Below the pieces are notes generated by a model. It did no database searches. It was not told where the DNA came from and worked only from the letters and a program-made list of their open reading frames with translations. 64,000 nucleotides of DNA from NCBI GenBank assembly GCA_964342825.1, contig CAYFHO010000005.1:78211-142210 (forward strand). The letters are read 5' to 3'. Each line of letters begins with the position of its first letter. Position 1 is the first letter of the stretch. This document shows, one piece after another, positions 24,660 to 32,861 of this stretch. The position numbers and the translations under genes were made by a program. This stretch comes from AAA164-E04 sp964342825. GTDB taxonomy: Bacteria > Verrucomicrobiota > Verrucomicrobiia > Limisphaerales > AAA164-E04.

Positions 24660-25000
24660 TTCCCTCCAAACTTTCGGAGAAAGAACTTGAGCAGGCAGAT
24701 CGAAAAAAGATCATGTCGTCGATATTTCAGGATTTCGTCATTCAGCATGGCCAAACCGCTTTGATCATGCTGGGGCGAATGCCCGGCACAGATGGCCATC
24801 TTATTTCCGACCCTGATCCAGAGGCAGCCAAGACCCTGATCGACCAACTCGAAATGATCCGCGACAAAACTAAAGGTAATCTCCTTCCCGAGGAACGGGA
24901 ACTTCTCGACCGAAGTATTGCTGTGCTGCAAAAGGATTTCGCCAAAGTGATGGATACCCTTGCAGATGGTTCAACCAAAAGCACCGGTCAGGATTGTTAA
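24656..25000 (+). CDS. DUF1844-family protein
   Basis: A 114-residue protein with SSIFQDFVIQHGQTALIMLG, then DPEAAKTLIDQLEMIRDKTK and GNLLPEERELLDRSIAVLQ, the full DUF1844 pattern. It is small and helical; the function is unknown in the family. It is translationally coupled to the LON-domain gene upstream. The SurA-like gene starts 109 bases downstream. Confidence 0.85.
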   Translation: MIPSKLSEKELEQADRKKIMSSIFQDFVIQHGQTALIMLGRMPGTDGHLISDPDPEAAKTLIDQLEMIRDKTKGNLLPEERELLDRSIAVLQKDFAKVMDTLADGSTKSTGQDC

Positions 25001-25109
25001 ATGACATCGCAGGAGGCTTGAACCACGGTTGAACGCCCTTGGTGGAAATGAAATGTGGCATTTAGTCCTCGCCTTTGCTTGACCTGACCACTTTGGTTTC
25101 CTAGTTATC

Positions 25110-26078
25110 ATGGGCATGTTGATACGTCGATTATGGATCTGGGCGGCCATTGCATGGGTTCTACCTCAGGTCGCTCATGCGGAATTGGAGCGCTTAAACA
25201 GTGTGGCAGCGCTGGTAGGTGACACTCCCATCACTCTGAATGACGTAAAAAAACAAACAGCACCGGTAGAACAGGTTCTCTACCAGCAATTTGCTTCTGA
25301 TCCAGCCGCACTCAGACAGCGCATCCTCGAGGTCAGGCAAAAGGCTCTGGAAACCCTGATCGAACGTCATTTAATTCTCTCAGATTTCGAAAAACAGGGA
25401 TACGTACTGCCGGAAAACATCATTGATGAACGCGTCCAGGAACGTATTCGGAATGATTTTGGAGATCGACTTACCCTGACAAAAACTCTTCAGGCGCAAG
25501 GAATCACCTACGAATCTTTTCGTAAGGACATCAAAGAACAGGTGATTGTTGATTTTCTTTCATCTAAAAACGTTTCCTCCATCACACTGGTTTCTCCGTT
25601 TGAAATAGAAAAATATTATAATGCCAACCTGGAGGACTTTCAGCAGGACGAACGGATCCGAATGCGGATGATCTATATTGCAAAAACGGAAGGAGATCCT
25701 GATTTTTCATGCAACATGCTGGCAGATATCCGACGCAAAGTGAATGATGGGGGCGACTTTGCAGATCTCGCTCGTGTTTACCATCAAGGAAGCCAACGTG
25801 CCCAAGGTGGGGATTGGGGTTGGGTAGACAAGGAAGTTCTGCGAGAAGATCTTTCCGCCTTGGCGTTTTCCTTGCAAGAGGGACAAATGAGCGAAGTGAT
25901 TCGGAAGGATGAAGGATGCTACCTGATCCTTGTCGAAGAACGTCAGGACCCGAAACCAAGACCGCTTTCATCCGTTCGAGAAGAAATAGAGAAAGCACTG
26001 CTGGCCGAGGAACGAAACCGCCTCAAAGCGGAATGGATCGAAAGATTAAAAGAAGAATCTTTCGTTCGCTACTTCTAG
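25110..26078 (+). CDS. SurA-like periplasmic peptidyl-prolyl isomerase
   Basis: A 322-residue exported chaperone. A signal peptide (LWIWAAIAWVLPQVAHA) is followed by a SurA N-terminal helical domain (NSVAALVGDTPITLNDVKKQ, LETLIERHLILSDFEKQGY) and one parvulin domain (RIRMRMIYIAKTEGDP, GGDWGWVDKEVLREDLSALAF, SVREEIEKALL). E. coli SurA has two parvulin domains; this has one, as in many PVC bacteria. It likely helps folding of outer-membrane proteins. Confidence 0.87.
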   Translation: MGMLIRRLWIWAAIAWVLPQVAHAELERLNSVAALVGDTPITLNDVKKQTAPVEQVLYQQFASDPAALRQRILEVRQKALETLIERHLILSDFEKQGYVLPENIIDERVQERIRNDFGDRLTLTKTLQAQGITYESFRKDIKEQVIVDFLSSKNVSSITLVSPFEIEKYYNANLEDFQQDERIRMRMIYIAKTEGDPDFSCNMLADIRRKVNDGGDFADLARVYHQGSQRAQGGDWGWVDKEVLREDLSALAFSLQEGQMSEVIRKDEGCYLILVEERQDPKPRPLSSVREEIEKALLAEERNRLKAEWIERLKEESFVRYF

Positions 26079-26257
26079 ATTCTTAGTCCTTTCGATAGTC
26101 CAAAAACGGAATATTGGCAGGAAGCTAATAGTCTAACATTTTGCTGCAATTTCAGGACAGCAATGGTGGGCGGCAGCAGTGCATCTTGGATCATCTTTGC
26201 AACTGACCACCCAAATCCAACGAATTGAAGTGCCGACTGGTAAAACTGTAGACCGTC

Positions 26258-26304
26258 CTGAGTCAGAAAATTCAACTACCTTCAGTATTGATTTTCTGAT
26301 TCAG
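26258..26304 (+). promoter_or_regulatory. Long stem-loop in the leader of the small exported protein
   Basis: Arms 26258-26271 (CTGAGTCAGAAAAT) and 26291-26304 (ATTTTCTGATTCAG) are complementary over 14 bases with a single G-U wobble and a 19-base loop. It ends about 31 bases before the ATG at 26336, so it could be a 5' leader hairpin or an operator. The rest of 26079-26335 shows nothing recognisable. Confidence 0.5.
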
Positions 26305-26335
26305 AACACTATCGTTACGTTCATCGGAGGTATTT

Positions 26336-26830
26336 ATGAAACTAACAAAAACAATATTCCACGGAAGCATTGTAGCCTTATTGGCTTTGATGCTCCTAAG
26401 TTCCGGACAAATAAATGCCGGAGATTTTGTCCCCTATAAGAGCAAAGGCGTTGCCGGATTATTTTCCCAACCAGTTCCTGGACAGGTTGTCTCGGGTGCG
26501 GATTTTGGAAAAGCGACCCACTTGGGCAAGTATGAATCCACATTGGACCTTTTGGTGCTCCCCTTATTTGATGGCCCGTTTTTTGTTGGCCTCAAATTTG
26601 TGGGGCCAACTACGATCAAAGCTTCCAATGGGGATCTGGTGAATTCCATTCTGGATGTCGATCTGGACTTGGCTACCAATAACATCACGGGTACTTACAC
26701 AGTAGTAGGGGGCACCGGTCGCTGGGATGGAGCCAGCGGAGGAGGTGATGTGGACGGTGCCGTCAATGCAGATGGAACGTTCAGTTACAAGACTGAAGGT
26801 GTCATTTCACGCCCTAAGTCCAGAAAATAA
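26336..26830 (+). CDS. Small exported beta-rich protein of unknown function
   Basis: A 164-residue protein with a clear signal peptide (hydrophobic IVALLALMLLSSGQINA). The mature part has THLGKYESTLDLLVL, GPTTIKASNGDLVNSILDVD and ITGTYTVVGGTGRWDGASGG, a pattern like allene-oxide-cyclase-type or dirigent-like small beta barrels that occur as secreted proteins. GGAGG stands six bases before the ATG, a strong site. A good terminator follows, so it is its own transcription unit. Function unknown. Confidence 0.72.
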   Translation: MKLTKTIFHGSIVALLALMLLSSGQINAGDFVPYKSKGVAGLFSQPVPGQVVSGADFGKATHLGKYESTLDLLVLPLFDGPFFVGLKFVGPTTIKASNGDLVNSILDVDLDLATNNITGTYTVVGGTGRWDGASGGGDVDGAVNADGTFSYKTEGVISRPKSRK

Positions 26831-26855
26831 CCCCAATCATTACATTTATCAGACC

Positions 26856-26885
26856 AACGGCAATCGAACCGATTGCCGTTTTTTC
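26856..26885 (+). terminator. Rho-independent terminator
   Basis: AACGGCAATCG and CGATTGCCGTT form a perfect 11-base stem with a three-base loop, followed by a run of T. It ends the transcript of the small exported protein just before the cytochrome-like gene. Confidence 0.9.
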
Positions 26886-26938
26886 ATTTAACCGTGGGTA
26901 ATATTGACTTTTGAATCCATTTCCCCCAAAGAAAAGGC

Positions 26939-29773
26939 ATGCATTTTTATCGAAACACGGGAAAAGCCATTCTCATGGGAGCGGTTGTTCTCCTGAATCT
27001 ATCGAGTGAGAATTCAACACTGAAAGCCGATGCCCCCTTGGTGGCAGGCTATGAGCGTCTCAGACAAAGCGAAGAATCAAGTGCCATTGAGCGTGGGGAG
27101 CTGTTATTGGGAGAACTCAATTGCACCTCATGCCATCAAGCCAATGAAGAAGTAGCAAAGCGCGTATGGCCTCGATCCGCGCCGGATCTCGCCGCGGCAG
27201 GTGCTCGATTGACACCTCATTTCCTGCAATCCTACCTGTCAAATCCACAATCCAAAAAGAAGGGCGTGGTTATGCCGGACGTCTTCCATGCGTCTGAAGC
27301 AGCCGCAAAAGAAGGTGCCATCGACTTTCTGGTTCACTTTCTGGCATCACAGGGAGGCGGATTGGCACCTAACCGAATGGGTGGCTCGGAAGCTCTGGTT
27401 GAAAAGGGGCGAGACCTTTTTCACGAGGTGGGGTGCGTAGCTTGTCATGGACCCGAGGACAGTGTTGAAGATGGCCGCAGATATTTGGCTCTGGATTCAT
27501 TGGCGGAAAAAACGACCCTGGACGCATTGGTGGAATTCCTGAAAAACCCTCATGCCACTCGTCCTTCAGGCCGCATGCCTGACCTGAGGTTAGATGCTTC
27601 GGAAGCCAGAGCCATCGGGGTATACTTGTTGAGGGACCAACTGAGTAACCCCCAATCCCTCGAAGCAGACCCAGGAGAGGAACCAGGGATAGCCTTTGAG
27701 TATTATGAAGTTGATAATCTGCAGTCGCTTCCCGATTTCGATAACCTCACCCCCAAATTCAGCGGAGAATTAGACTCGATCACGCTTGATTTGCCTAAAT
27801 CAGGGAGAAAGTTCAATTTTGCAGTGAGGTACTACGGGCAGATCAAAATTGAAACAGCAGGTGTTTACCGTTTTGGAACGGCCTCCGATGACGGATCGGC
27901 CATATTAATCAATGGTGAAACCGTAGTAGACAATGATGGAATCCATGGACGTCGCGTTCGAATGGGCCAGGTGGAATTGACCGCGGGTAATCATGATTTT
28001 GAAGTTCACTTTTTCAACGGTGGAGCAGGAGCGGAACTGGCTGTTTTCTGGTCCGGCCCGGGAATTGAAGGTCGACGAGGTGCTCCGATTCCGTCCGAAG
28101 TCTTGGTTCGAAAAACAGGTAAACCAATGATTCCTGTTGGAACGGAAGACTTCACTTTGGATACCCAAAAAGCTCGTATGGGAGCTCAAATGTTCACCGC
28201 CCTTCGTTGTGTTTCCTGTCACCCGATGAACGACTGGCAACCCATGCGACCTTCCAAAGCTCTGGCGGATTTAAATCTGAACAGTGAAGAAGGTTGCCTC
28301 GGCGGTTCCATACGACGAGGGTTACCAGATTACAGCCTGTCTGAAGAACAACGTTCGGACATTCTGGCTGCCTTGGGCTCTTACGAAGATTCAGTGAAAC
28401 CATTAAGCTCAGAGGAAACAGTGAATCGCACGCTCGCTGCATTCAACTGTTATGCCTGTCACCAACGCGATGGTGTGGGCGGGCCTTCCGATGCAGTGGC
28501 ATCCGAATATTTTGATACGGCCTTTGAAATTGATCTTGGAGAAGAAGGTAAAATCCCGCCCACGCTGAATCACATTGGCGCCAAATTCAAACCAGAAGCG
28601 TTGGCAAGCATTTTGACCTCCGATGACCTCCATGTCCGTCACTACATGGCAACCCGGATGCCAGCATTCCCTGAATCAATAACCCATCAGTTTGTGGAAG
28701 CAGTCGGCGCCGTTGACCAGCAAGCAACCTTTGCAACAGGGCCGGAATTTTCCGAAGAAGCAGCCGCCATCGGCCAAAAATTTATAGGCGTGACTGGTCT
28801 TGCCTGTATCACTTGTCATCAAGTCGCTGGTCAGGATGCACTGGCCATTCAAGGGATCGATCTTTCAACCGTTTACGATCGAGTGCAACCGGGTTGGTTT
28901 AAAGCGTTTTTATTGAACCCGGCTTCATTCAATGAAGAAACCCGTATGCCTCAATTTTGGCCCGAAGGGCAATCCGCATTTCAGGACATTCTGGATGGCG
29001 ACGCCGGTAAACAAATTGACTCCATCTGGTCCTATTTCTCCCTTAAAAACTCCATGCCATTACCAGTTGGTATTGTTCCCAAAGGAGAAATTGCCATGGA
29101 ATTGGTACCTGCAGATAAGCCCATCGTGCATCGCACGTTTATGAAAGATGTGGGACCCAGAGCCATTCTGACAGGGTTCCCTGAAAAACTAAATGTGGCC
29201 TATGATTTCAATGTAGTGCGCATGGCCAAGGTATGGCGCGGTCGATTCTTTGATCACTCAGGGGTTCAGAGTGGTCGTACGGACACGTTTTTGGGACCTC
29301 TCGGAACTGATGTATTGGATCTTCCCACAGGTCCAGCATTCTCATTCCTGGACGCACCAGAAAGCCCATGGCCTCAGCCCGAACTAACCAGTCGAAATCT
29401 GGGAGGTCGATTCAAAGGCTACTCTCTCGATCAGGAATCCAATCGCCCTGTTTTCAAATACCAGTTGGAAACAGCGACCATTGAAGAAGCACCTGAACCC
29501 ATCATTCAACCCGGAGGTGCCATTCTGAGACGTAACTTTAATATCGAGGCCGACAGTGCTTCAAAAGGCTTGCATTTTCTGGCAGCTGAAGGAGAGAAAC
29601 TGGAACAGCTTTCGAATGATCGATTCCGAGTGGGTGACGAATATGAGGTTCAAATCAAAGGAACTTTTCCATTAAAACCCATCATTCGTGTTCAGGACGG
29701 AAAGACTCAAGTTCTGATTCCGGTTCCATTGGATCAAGGAGAAGCATCGGTGGAACAGATCATCAAATGGTAA
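26939..29773 (+). CDS. Exported PA14 protein with five cytochrome c CxxCH motifs
   Basis: A 944-residue exported protein. CxxCH haem-attachment motifs are seen five times: NCTSCHQ (from Cys62), GCVACHG, RCVSCHP, NCYACHQ and ACITCHQ. Between the second and third is a PA14-type sugar-binding domain (GVYRFGTASDDGSAILINGE, FEVHFFNGGAGAELAVFWSG). The last 250 residues (FMKDVGPRAILTGFPEKLNV, VWRGRFFDHSG) match a C-terminal domain I associate with membrane-bound dehydrogenase-type proteins of PVC bacteria. It probably moves electrons outside the inner membrane for the propeller protein encoded 12 bases downstream. Confidence 0.85.
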   Translation: MHFYRNTGKAILMGAVVLLNLSSENSTLKADAPLVAGYERLRQSEESSAIERGELLLGELNCTSCHQANEEVAKRVWPRSAPDLAAAGARLTPHFLQSYLSNPQSKKKGVVMPDVFHASEAAAKEGAIDFLVHFLASQGGGLAPNRMGGSEALVEKGRDLFHEVGCVACHGPEDSVEDGRRYLALDSLAEKTTLDALVEFLKNPHATRPSGRMPDLRLDASEARAIGVYLLRDQLSNPQSLEADPGEEPGIAFEYYEVDNLQSLPDFDNLTPKFSGELDSITLDLPKSGRKFNFAVRYYGQIKIETAGVYRFGTASDDGSAILINGETVVDNDGIHGRRVRMGQVELTAGNHDFEVHFFNGGAGAELAVFWSGPGIEGRRGAPIPSEVLVRKTGKPMIPVGTEDFTLDTQKARMGAQMFTALRCVSCHPMNDWQPMRPSKALADLNLNSEEGCLGGSIRRGLPDYSLSEEQRSDILAALGSYEDSVKPLSSEETVNRTLAAFNCYACHQRDGVGGPSDAVASEYFDTAFEIDLGEEGKIPPTLNHIGAKFKPEALASILTSDDLHVRHYMATRMPAFPESITHQFVEAVGAVDQQATFATGPEFSEEAAAIGQKFIGVTGLACITCHQVAGQDALAIQGIDLSTVYDRVQPGWFKAFLLNPASFNEETRMPQFWPEGQSAFQDILDGDAGKQIDSIWSYFSLKNSMPLPVGIVPKGEIAMELVPADKPIVHRTFMKDVGPRAILTGFPEKLNVAYDFNVVRMAKVWRGRFFDHSGVQSGRTDTFLGPLGTDVLDLPTGPAFSFLDAPESPWPQPELTSRNLGGRFKGYSLDQESNRPVFKYQLETATIEEAPEPIIQPGGAILRRNFNIEADSASKGLHFLAAEGEKLEQLSNDRFRVGDEYEVQIKGTFPLKPIIRVQDGKTQVLIPVPLDQGEASVEQIIKW

Positions 29774-29785
29774 GGGGGAATCCAC

Positions 29786-31336
29786 ATGGAAACAATAAAA
29801 TCAGCTTTAAGAACCGAAACGACTATGGCAACTCACTTGAAACAACAATTCATGGGCAGGTTAGGCGCAATGACAATGGCCGGGCTCATTGCCTGCAGCT
29901 TTGTAAAAGCAGCTGAGGAATCCGATTATTATCAGATTGAAACCTTTCCCACTGAAGATTTGCCAATGGAAGTAGGCGCCATGACATTGCTGTCCGATGG
30001 GAACCTTCTGATCGGTACAAGGAGGGGAGATGTGTATGTTCTGGAGAAGCCTTATGGCGATCCGGCAGACGCCGTATTTCGCCCATGGGCAAAAGGCCTG
30101 GCGCAGCCATTGGGTTTTTTGGAACACAACGGTTGGATTTATACGGCTCAACGTGGAGAGCTTTCCCGCATGAAAGACAGTAATGGGGACGGTGAGGCCG
30201 ACGCTTTTGAAACCGTCTGTGATGCCTGGGACATTTCAGGAAACTATCATGAATACAACTTCGGTCCACGAATGGACAAAGAAGGCTTTATGTGGATCAC
30301 CCTGAACAAGCCTTTTGGAGGACAACCCTATGCAGATCCGGAAATCAAACAGGCCCACTGGCGCGGATGGGCGGTGAGGGTTCATCCCGAGACTGGCGAA
30401 ATGTTTCCAATGGCGGCTGGATTAAGATCTCCGGCCGGCGTGGAAGACAGCCCATGGGGCGATATATTCTACACTGATAATCAAGGTGAATGGTGCAATG
30501 CCTCCAAATTGTCGCATCTAGAATTTGGGGACTATCACGGCCATCCGTGGGGATTGCCTACCCAGAAACTTGCGGGTGCCCCTTTCGACACCATGCCTCA
30601 ACCCGTCTCTGGAACCTTCATGAAAGACATGCATCAACAAATCCCTCAGTTCAAGATGCCGGCCGTTTGGTTTCCATACGATAAGATGGGTAAAAGCCCC
30701 AGTGGCTTGCGGTGGGATTTAACTGACGGAAAATTTGGACCTTTTGCCGGTCAGTTATTCGTCGCGGATCAGCACCACGCATCGGTCATGAGGGTTCATC
30801 TGGAAAATGTTGACGGTCACTGGCAGGGTGCCTGTTTTCCTTTTCGTGAGGGCTTTCAATGTGGAATCATCCGTATTTGTTTTGGCAAAGATGCTTCCCT
30901 GTTTGTCGGTATGTCCAACGCGGGATGGGGGGGCAGGGGCAATCGTCCCTGGGGATTACAACGTTTGAAATGGACCGGTAAGATTCCGTTCGAAGTCCAT
31001 GAAATGAAGGCACAGCCTGACGGGTTTGAGCTAACCTTTACAGAACCAGTCAATGCTGAATCGGCAGGTGATGTGGAATCTTATGAGATGGAGAGTTACA
31101 CTTATCGACTGGAAAGCCGCTATGGTGGGCCTGAAGATGACAAGAAAGAAGTCGAAATCACTCAAGCCATCGTTTCAGAAGACGGACTTCGTGTTCGATT
31201 AAAAATTGAACCAATCCGCGCAGGATATGTGCATGAACTGCACATGGAGGGAGTCACCAGCAAAAGTGGAGATAACCTATTACACGATGAAGCTTATTAC
31301 ACTTTGGTCAATATCCCGGCGGATGCCCACCTCTGA
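29786..31336 (+). CDS. Exported beta-propeller dehydrogenase-like protein
   Basis: A 516-residue exported protein with a propeller of the sorbosone or glucose dehydrogenase-like type: EVGAMTLLSDGNLLIGTRRG, GELSRMKDSNGDGEADAFET, GAAG-like RSPAGVEDSPWGDIFYTDNQ, and FVGMSNAGWGGRGNRPWGLQ. A final domain (DGFELTFTEPVNAESAGDV) resembles the end domain of PVC dehydrogenases. AAGGGGG stands eight bases before the ATG at 29786. It directly follows the five-CxxCH protein, so the two probably act as an oxidoreductase pair. Cofactor and substrate are unknown. Confidence 0.8.
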   Translation: METIKSALRTETTMATHLKQQFMGRLGAMTMAGLIACSFVKAAEESDYYQIETFPTEDLPMEVGAMTLLSDGNLLIGTRRGDVYVLEKPYGDPADAVFRPWAKGLAQPLGFLEHNGWIYTAQRGELSRMKDSNGDGEADAFETVCDAWDISGNYHEYNFGPRMDKEGFMWITLNKPFGGQPYADPEIKQAHWRGWAVRVHPETGEMFPMAAGLRSPAGVEDSPWGDIFYTDNQGEWCNASKLSHLEFGDYHGHPWGLPTQKLAGAPFDTMPQPVSGTFMKDMHQQIPQFKMPAVWFPYDKMGKSPSGLRWDLTDGKFGPFAGQLFVADQHHASVMRVHLENVDGHWQGACFPFREGFQCGIIRICFGKDASLFVGMSNAGWGGRGNRPWGLQRLKWTGKIPFEVHEMKAQPDGFELTFTEPVNAESAGDVESYEMESYTYRLESRYGGPEDDKKEVEITQAIVSEDGLRVRLKIEPIRAGYVHELHMEGVTSKSGDNLLHDEAYYTLVNIPADAHL

Positions 31337-31352
31337 TACCGTGGCATTGTAT

Positions 31353-32285
31353 TCAATCACTTAGTATTTCCTTAAATGCATATTCAGGCCGGTCTCCTTC
31401 CAGGTGGACCGGCCTGTTTTTTATTTGATGCCTGAACCAAGTTCTCTGACGTTTGGCAAATTGCCATGTTTTGTTTTGGATGGATTGAATCATTTCATCC
31501 AGACTCCACGTCCCTTCCAAGTATTCCACAATCTGACGATAACCGATGGCCTGATTTGCAGTCGAATTTTGCCTGAGTCCCTTGTTCAGAAGTTGCTTGG
31601 TTTCCTCGATCCAACCCGCTTGTATCATGATTAAAACGCGGTCATGGATACGCTTCCTTAAAACCTCAGCAGGGCGAACCAAGACACAAAATCGTGAAGG
31701 ATCAATGATACTGGAACGCTTCCAATCAGATTTAAACGAAGCAAATGACCGACCCGTTAACCGAAATACTTCCAGTGCCCTTATCAATCGCCTTTTGTTG
31801 TGTAAATCAATCTCCTCATAGGTGTGAGGATCACTTTCTTTCAATTCACATCTCAATTCTTCAATCGATAAATCTTCCAGATCACGCCTGACGCTTTCAT
31901 CGGAGGGGGGGCCTTTTCCAATCCCATGAATAAGAGCCTGAAAATAAAGTCCGGTACCACCGCAGAAAATTACTTTTCGACCCCGTTGATGAACATCTGC
32001 GGCGGCACGAAGTGCTTCCTGTCGGAACCTTGCAGCGTCATAAGATTCATTTAAATCCACGACATCGATCATGTGATGAGGAACGGCGGCAAGTTCATCT
32101 GAGCTTGGCTTGGCCGTTCCAATGTCCATTCCCTGATAAACTTGCATGGAGTCCACAGAGACAATTTCAGCCTGAATTTGTTCTGCCAATTTGATCGCGA
32201 GATGGGTCTTGCCAGAGGCGGTCGGGCCGGCAATCCAATAGGCAGATTTTAATAAGGAGTTCAGGTTGGAGTCAGAGTATTCCAT
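31353..32285 (-). CDS. miaA: tRNA dimethylallyltransferase
   Basis: About 310 residues. IAGPTASGKTHLAIKLAEQI is the P-loop, IVSVDSMQVYQGMDIGTAKP the tRNA/substrate motif, and FCGGTGLYFQALIHG and HNKRRLIRALEVFRLTG are standard MiaA. It adds dimethylallyl to A37 of UNN-reading tRNAs. The ATG at 32285 has AGAAG before it; a TTG at 32306 would overlap the lspA stop. A terminator-like hairpin lies inside its last codons, on the opposite strand's sense (see 31385). Confidence 0.93.
   Translation of the reverse strand: MEYSDSNLNSLLKSAYWIAGPTASGKTHLAIKLAEQIQAEIVSVDSMQVYQGMDIGTAKPSSDELAAVPHHMIDVVDLNESYDAARFRQEALRAAADVHQRGRKVIFCGGTGLYFQALIHGIGKGPPSDESVRRDLEDLSIEELRCELKESDPHTYEEIDLHNKRRLIRALEVFRLTGRSFASFKSDWKRSSIIDPSRFCVLVRPAEVLRKRIHDRVLIMIQAGWIEETKQLLNKGLRQNSTANQAIGYRQIVEYLEGTWSLDEMIQSIQNKTWQFAKRQRTWFRHQIKNRPVHLEGDRPEYAFKEILSD
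31385..31422 (+). terminator. Terminator embedded in the 3' end of miaA
   Basis: CAGGCCGGTC (31385-31394) and GACCGGCCTG (31407-31416) form a perfect 10-base stem with a 12-base loop, followed by TTTTTT. On the plus strand it ends the propeller gene, which stops at 31336. The same bases code for the last part of MiaA on the minus strand. Confidence 0.85.
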
Positions 32286-32302
32286 ACCATCTTCTGAACT
32301 GC

Positions 32303-32845
32303 TCAAGGTTTGAGATCGAGTTCAGACTGCTTAGGGGGTGCAGAGGATATAACAGGCGTTGATTTTGAGGCGTTCTCTTTTTGCAAAGAAATAATGAACA
32401 GAAGCCCCACCCCAACACAGATGGCAGAATCTGCAATATTGAAAGCCGGGAACCCGATTTCGCCTCCTCCTTTTCGATAGGTAAAAAAGTAAATGAAATC
32501 GACTACATGGCCGATTCGCCATCGATCGATCAGGTTTCCAATGATGCCTCCAAACATCAATCCCAGAGCTATCTGACCAATCAAGCGGTCGGCGTCAAAG
32601 TGTTTACGAGCAGAGAACAGAACAATCAATGCAATCACGGCAACAACTGCCAACACATTATTATTGTCTCGAAACATGCTCCATGCGGCACCGGTATTCC
32701 CCCAATGCACCAGACGGAAAAAACCTTCGACCCACTCGCTTTGCCCATTCAAGGGAAGATGCTGCATGACCATAAACTTGGTCAACTGATCGGCTGCAAT
32801 GACGATTACAGAAATAAAAAGAAGTCGAAGTAGAGGTGATTTCAT
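32303..32845 (-). CDS. lspA: Lipoprotein signal peptidase II
   Basis: A 180-residue inner-membrane aspartyl protease that cuts lipoprotein signals. Four membrane segments are seen. VIAADQLTKFMV, WGNTGAAWSMF, FGGIIGNLIDRWRIGHVVDFI (first catalytic Asp) and FNIADSAICVG (second Asp) are the LspA motifs. It lies 16 bases after glnD and just before miaA, in one likely operon. It would process the several lipoproteins seen in this window. Confidence 0.95.
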   Translation of the reverse strand: MKSPLLRLLFISVIVIAADQLTKFMVMQHLPLNGQSEWVEGFFRLVHWGNTGAAWSMFRDNNNVLAVVAVIALIVLFSARKHFDADRLIGQIALGLMFGGIIGNLIDRWRIGHVVDFIYFFTYRKGGGEIGFPAFNIADSAICVGVGLLFIISLQKENASKSTPVISSAPPKQSELDLKP

Positions 32846-32861
32846 GGAACAAACTCAGAGA

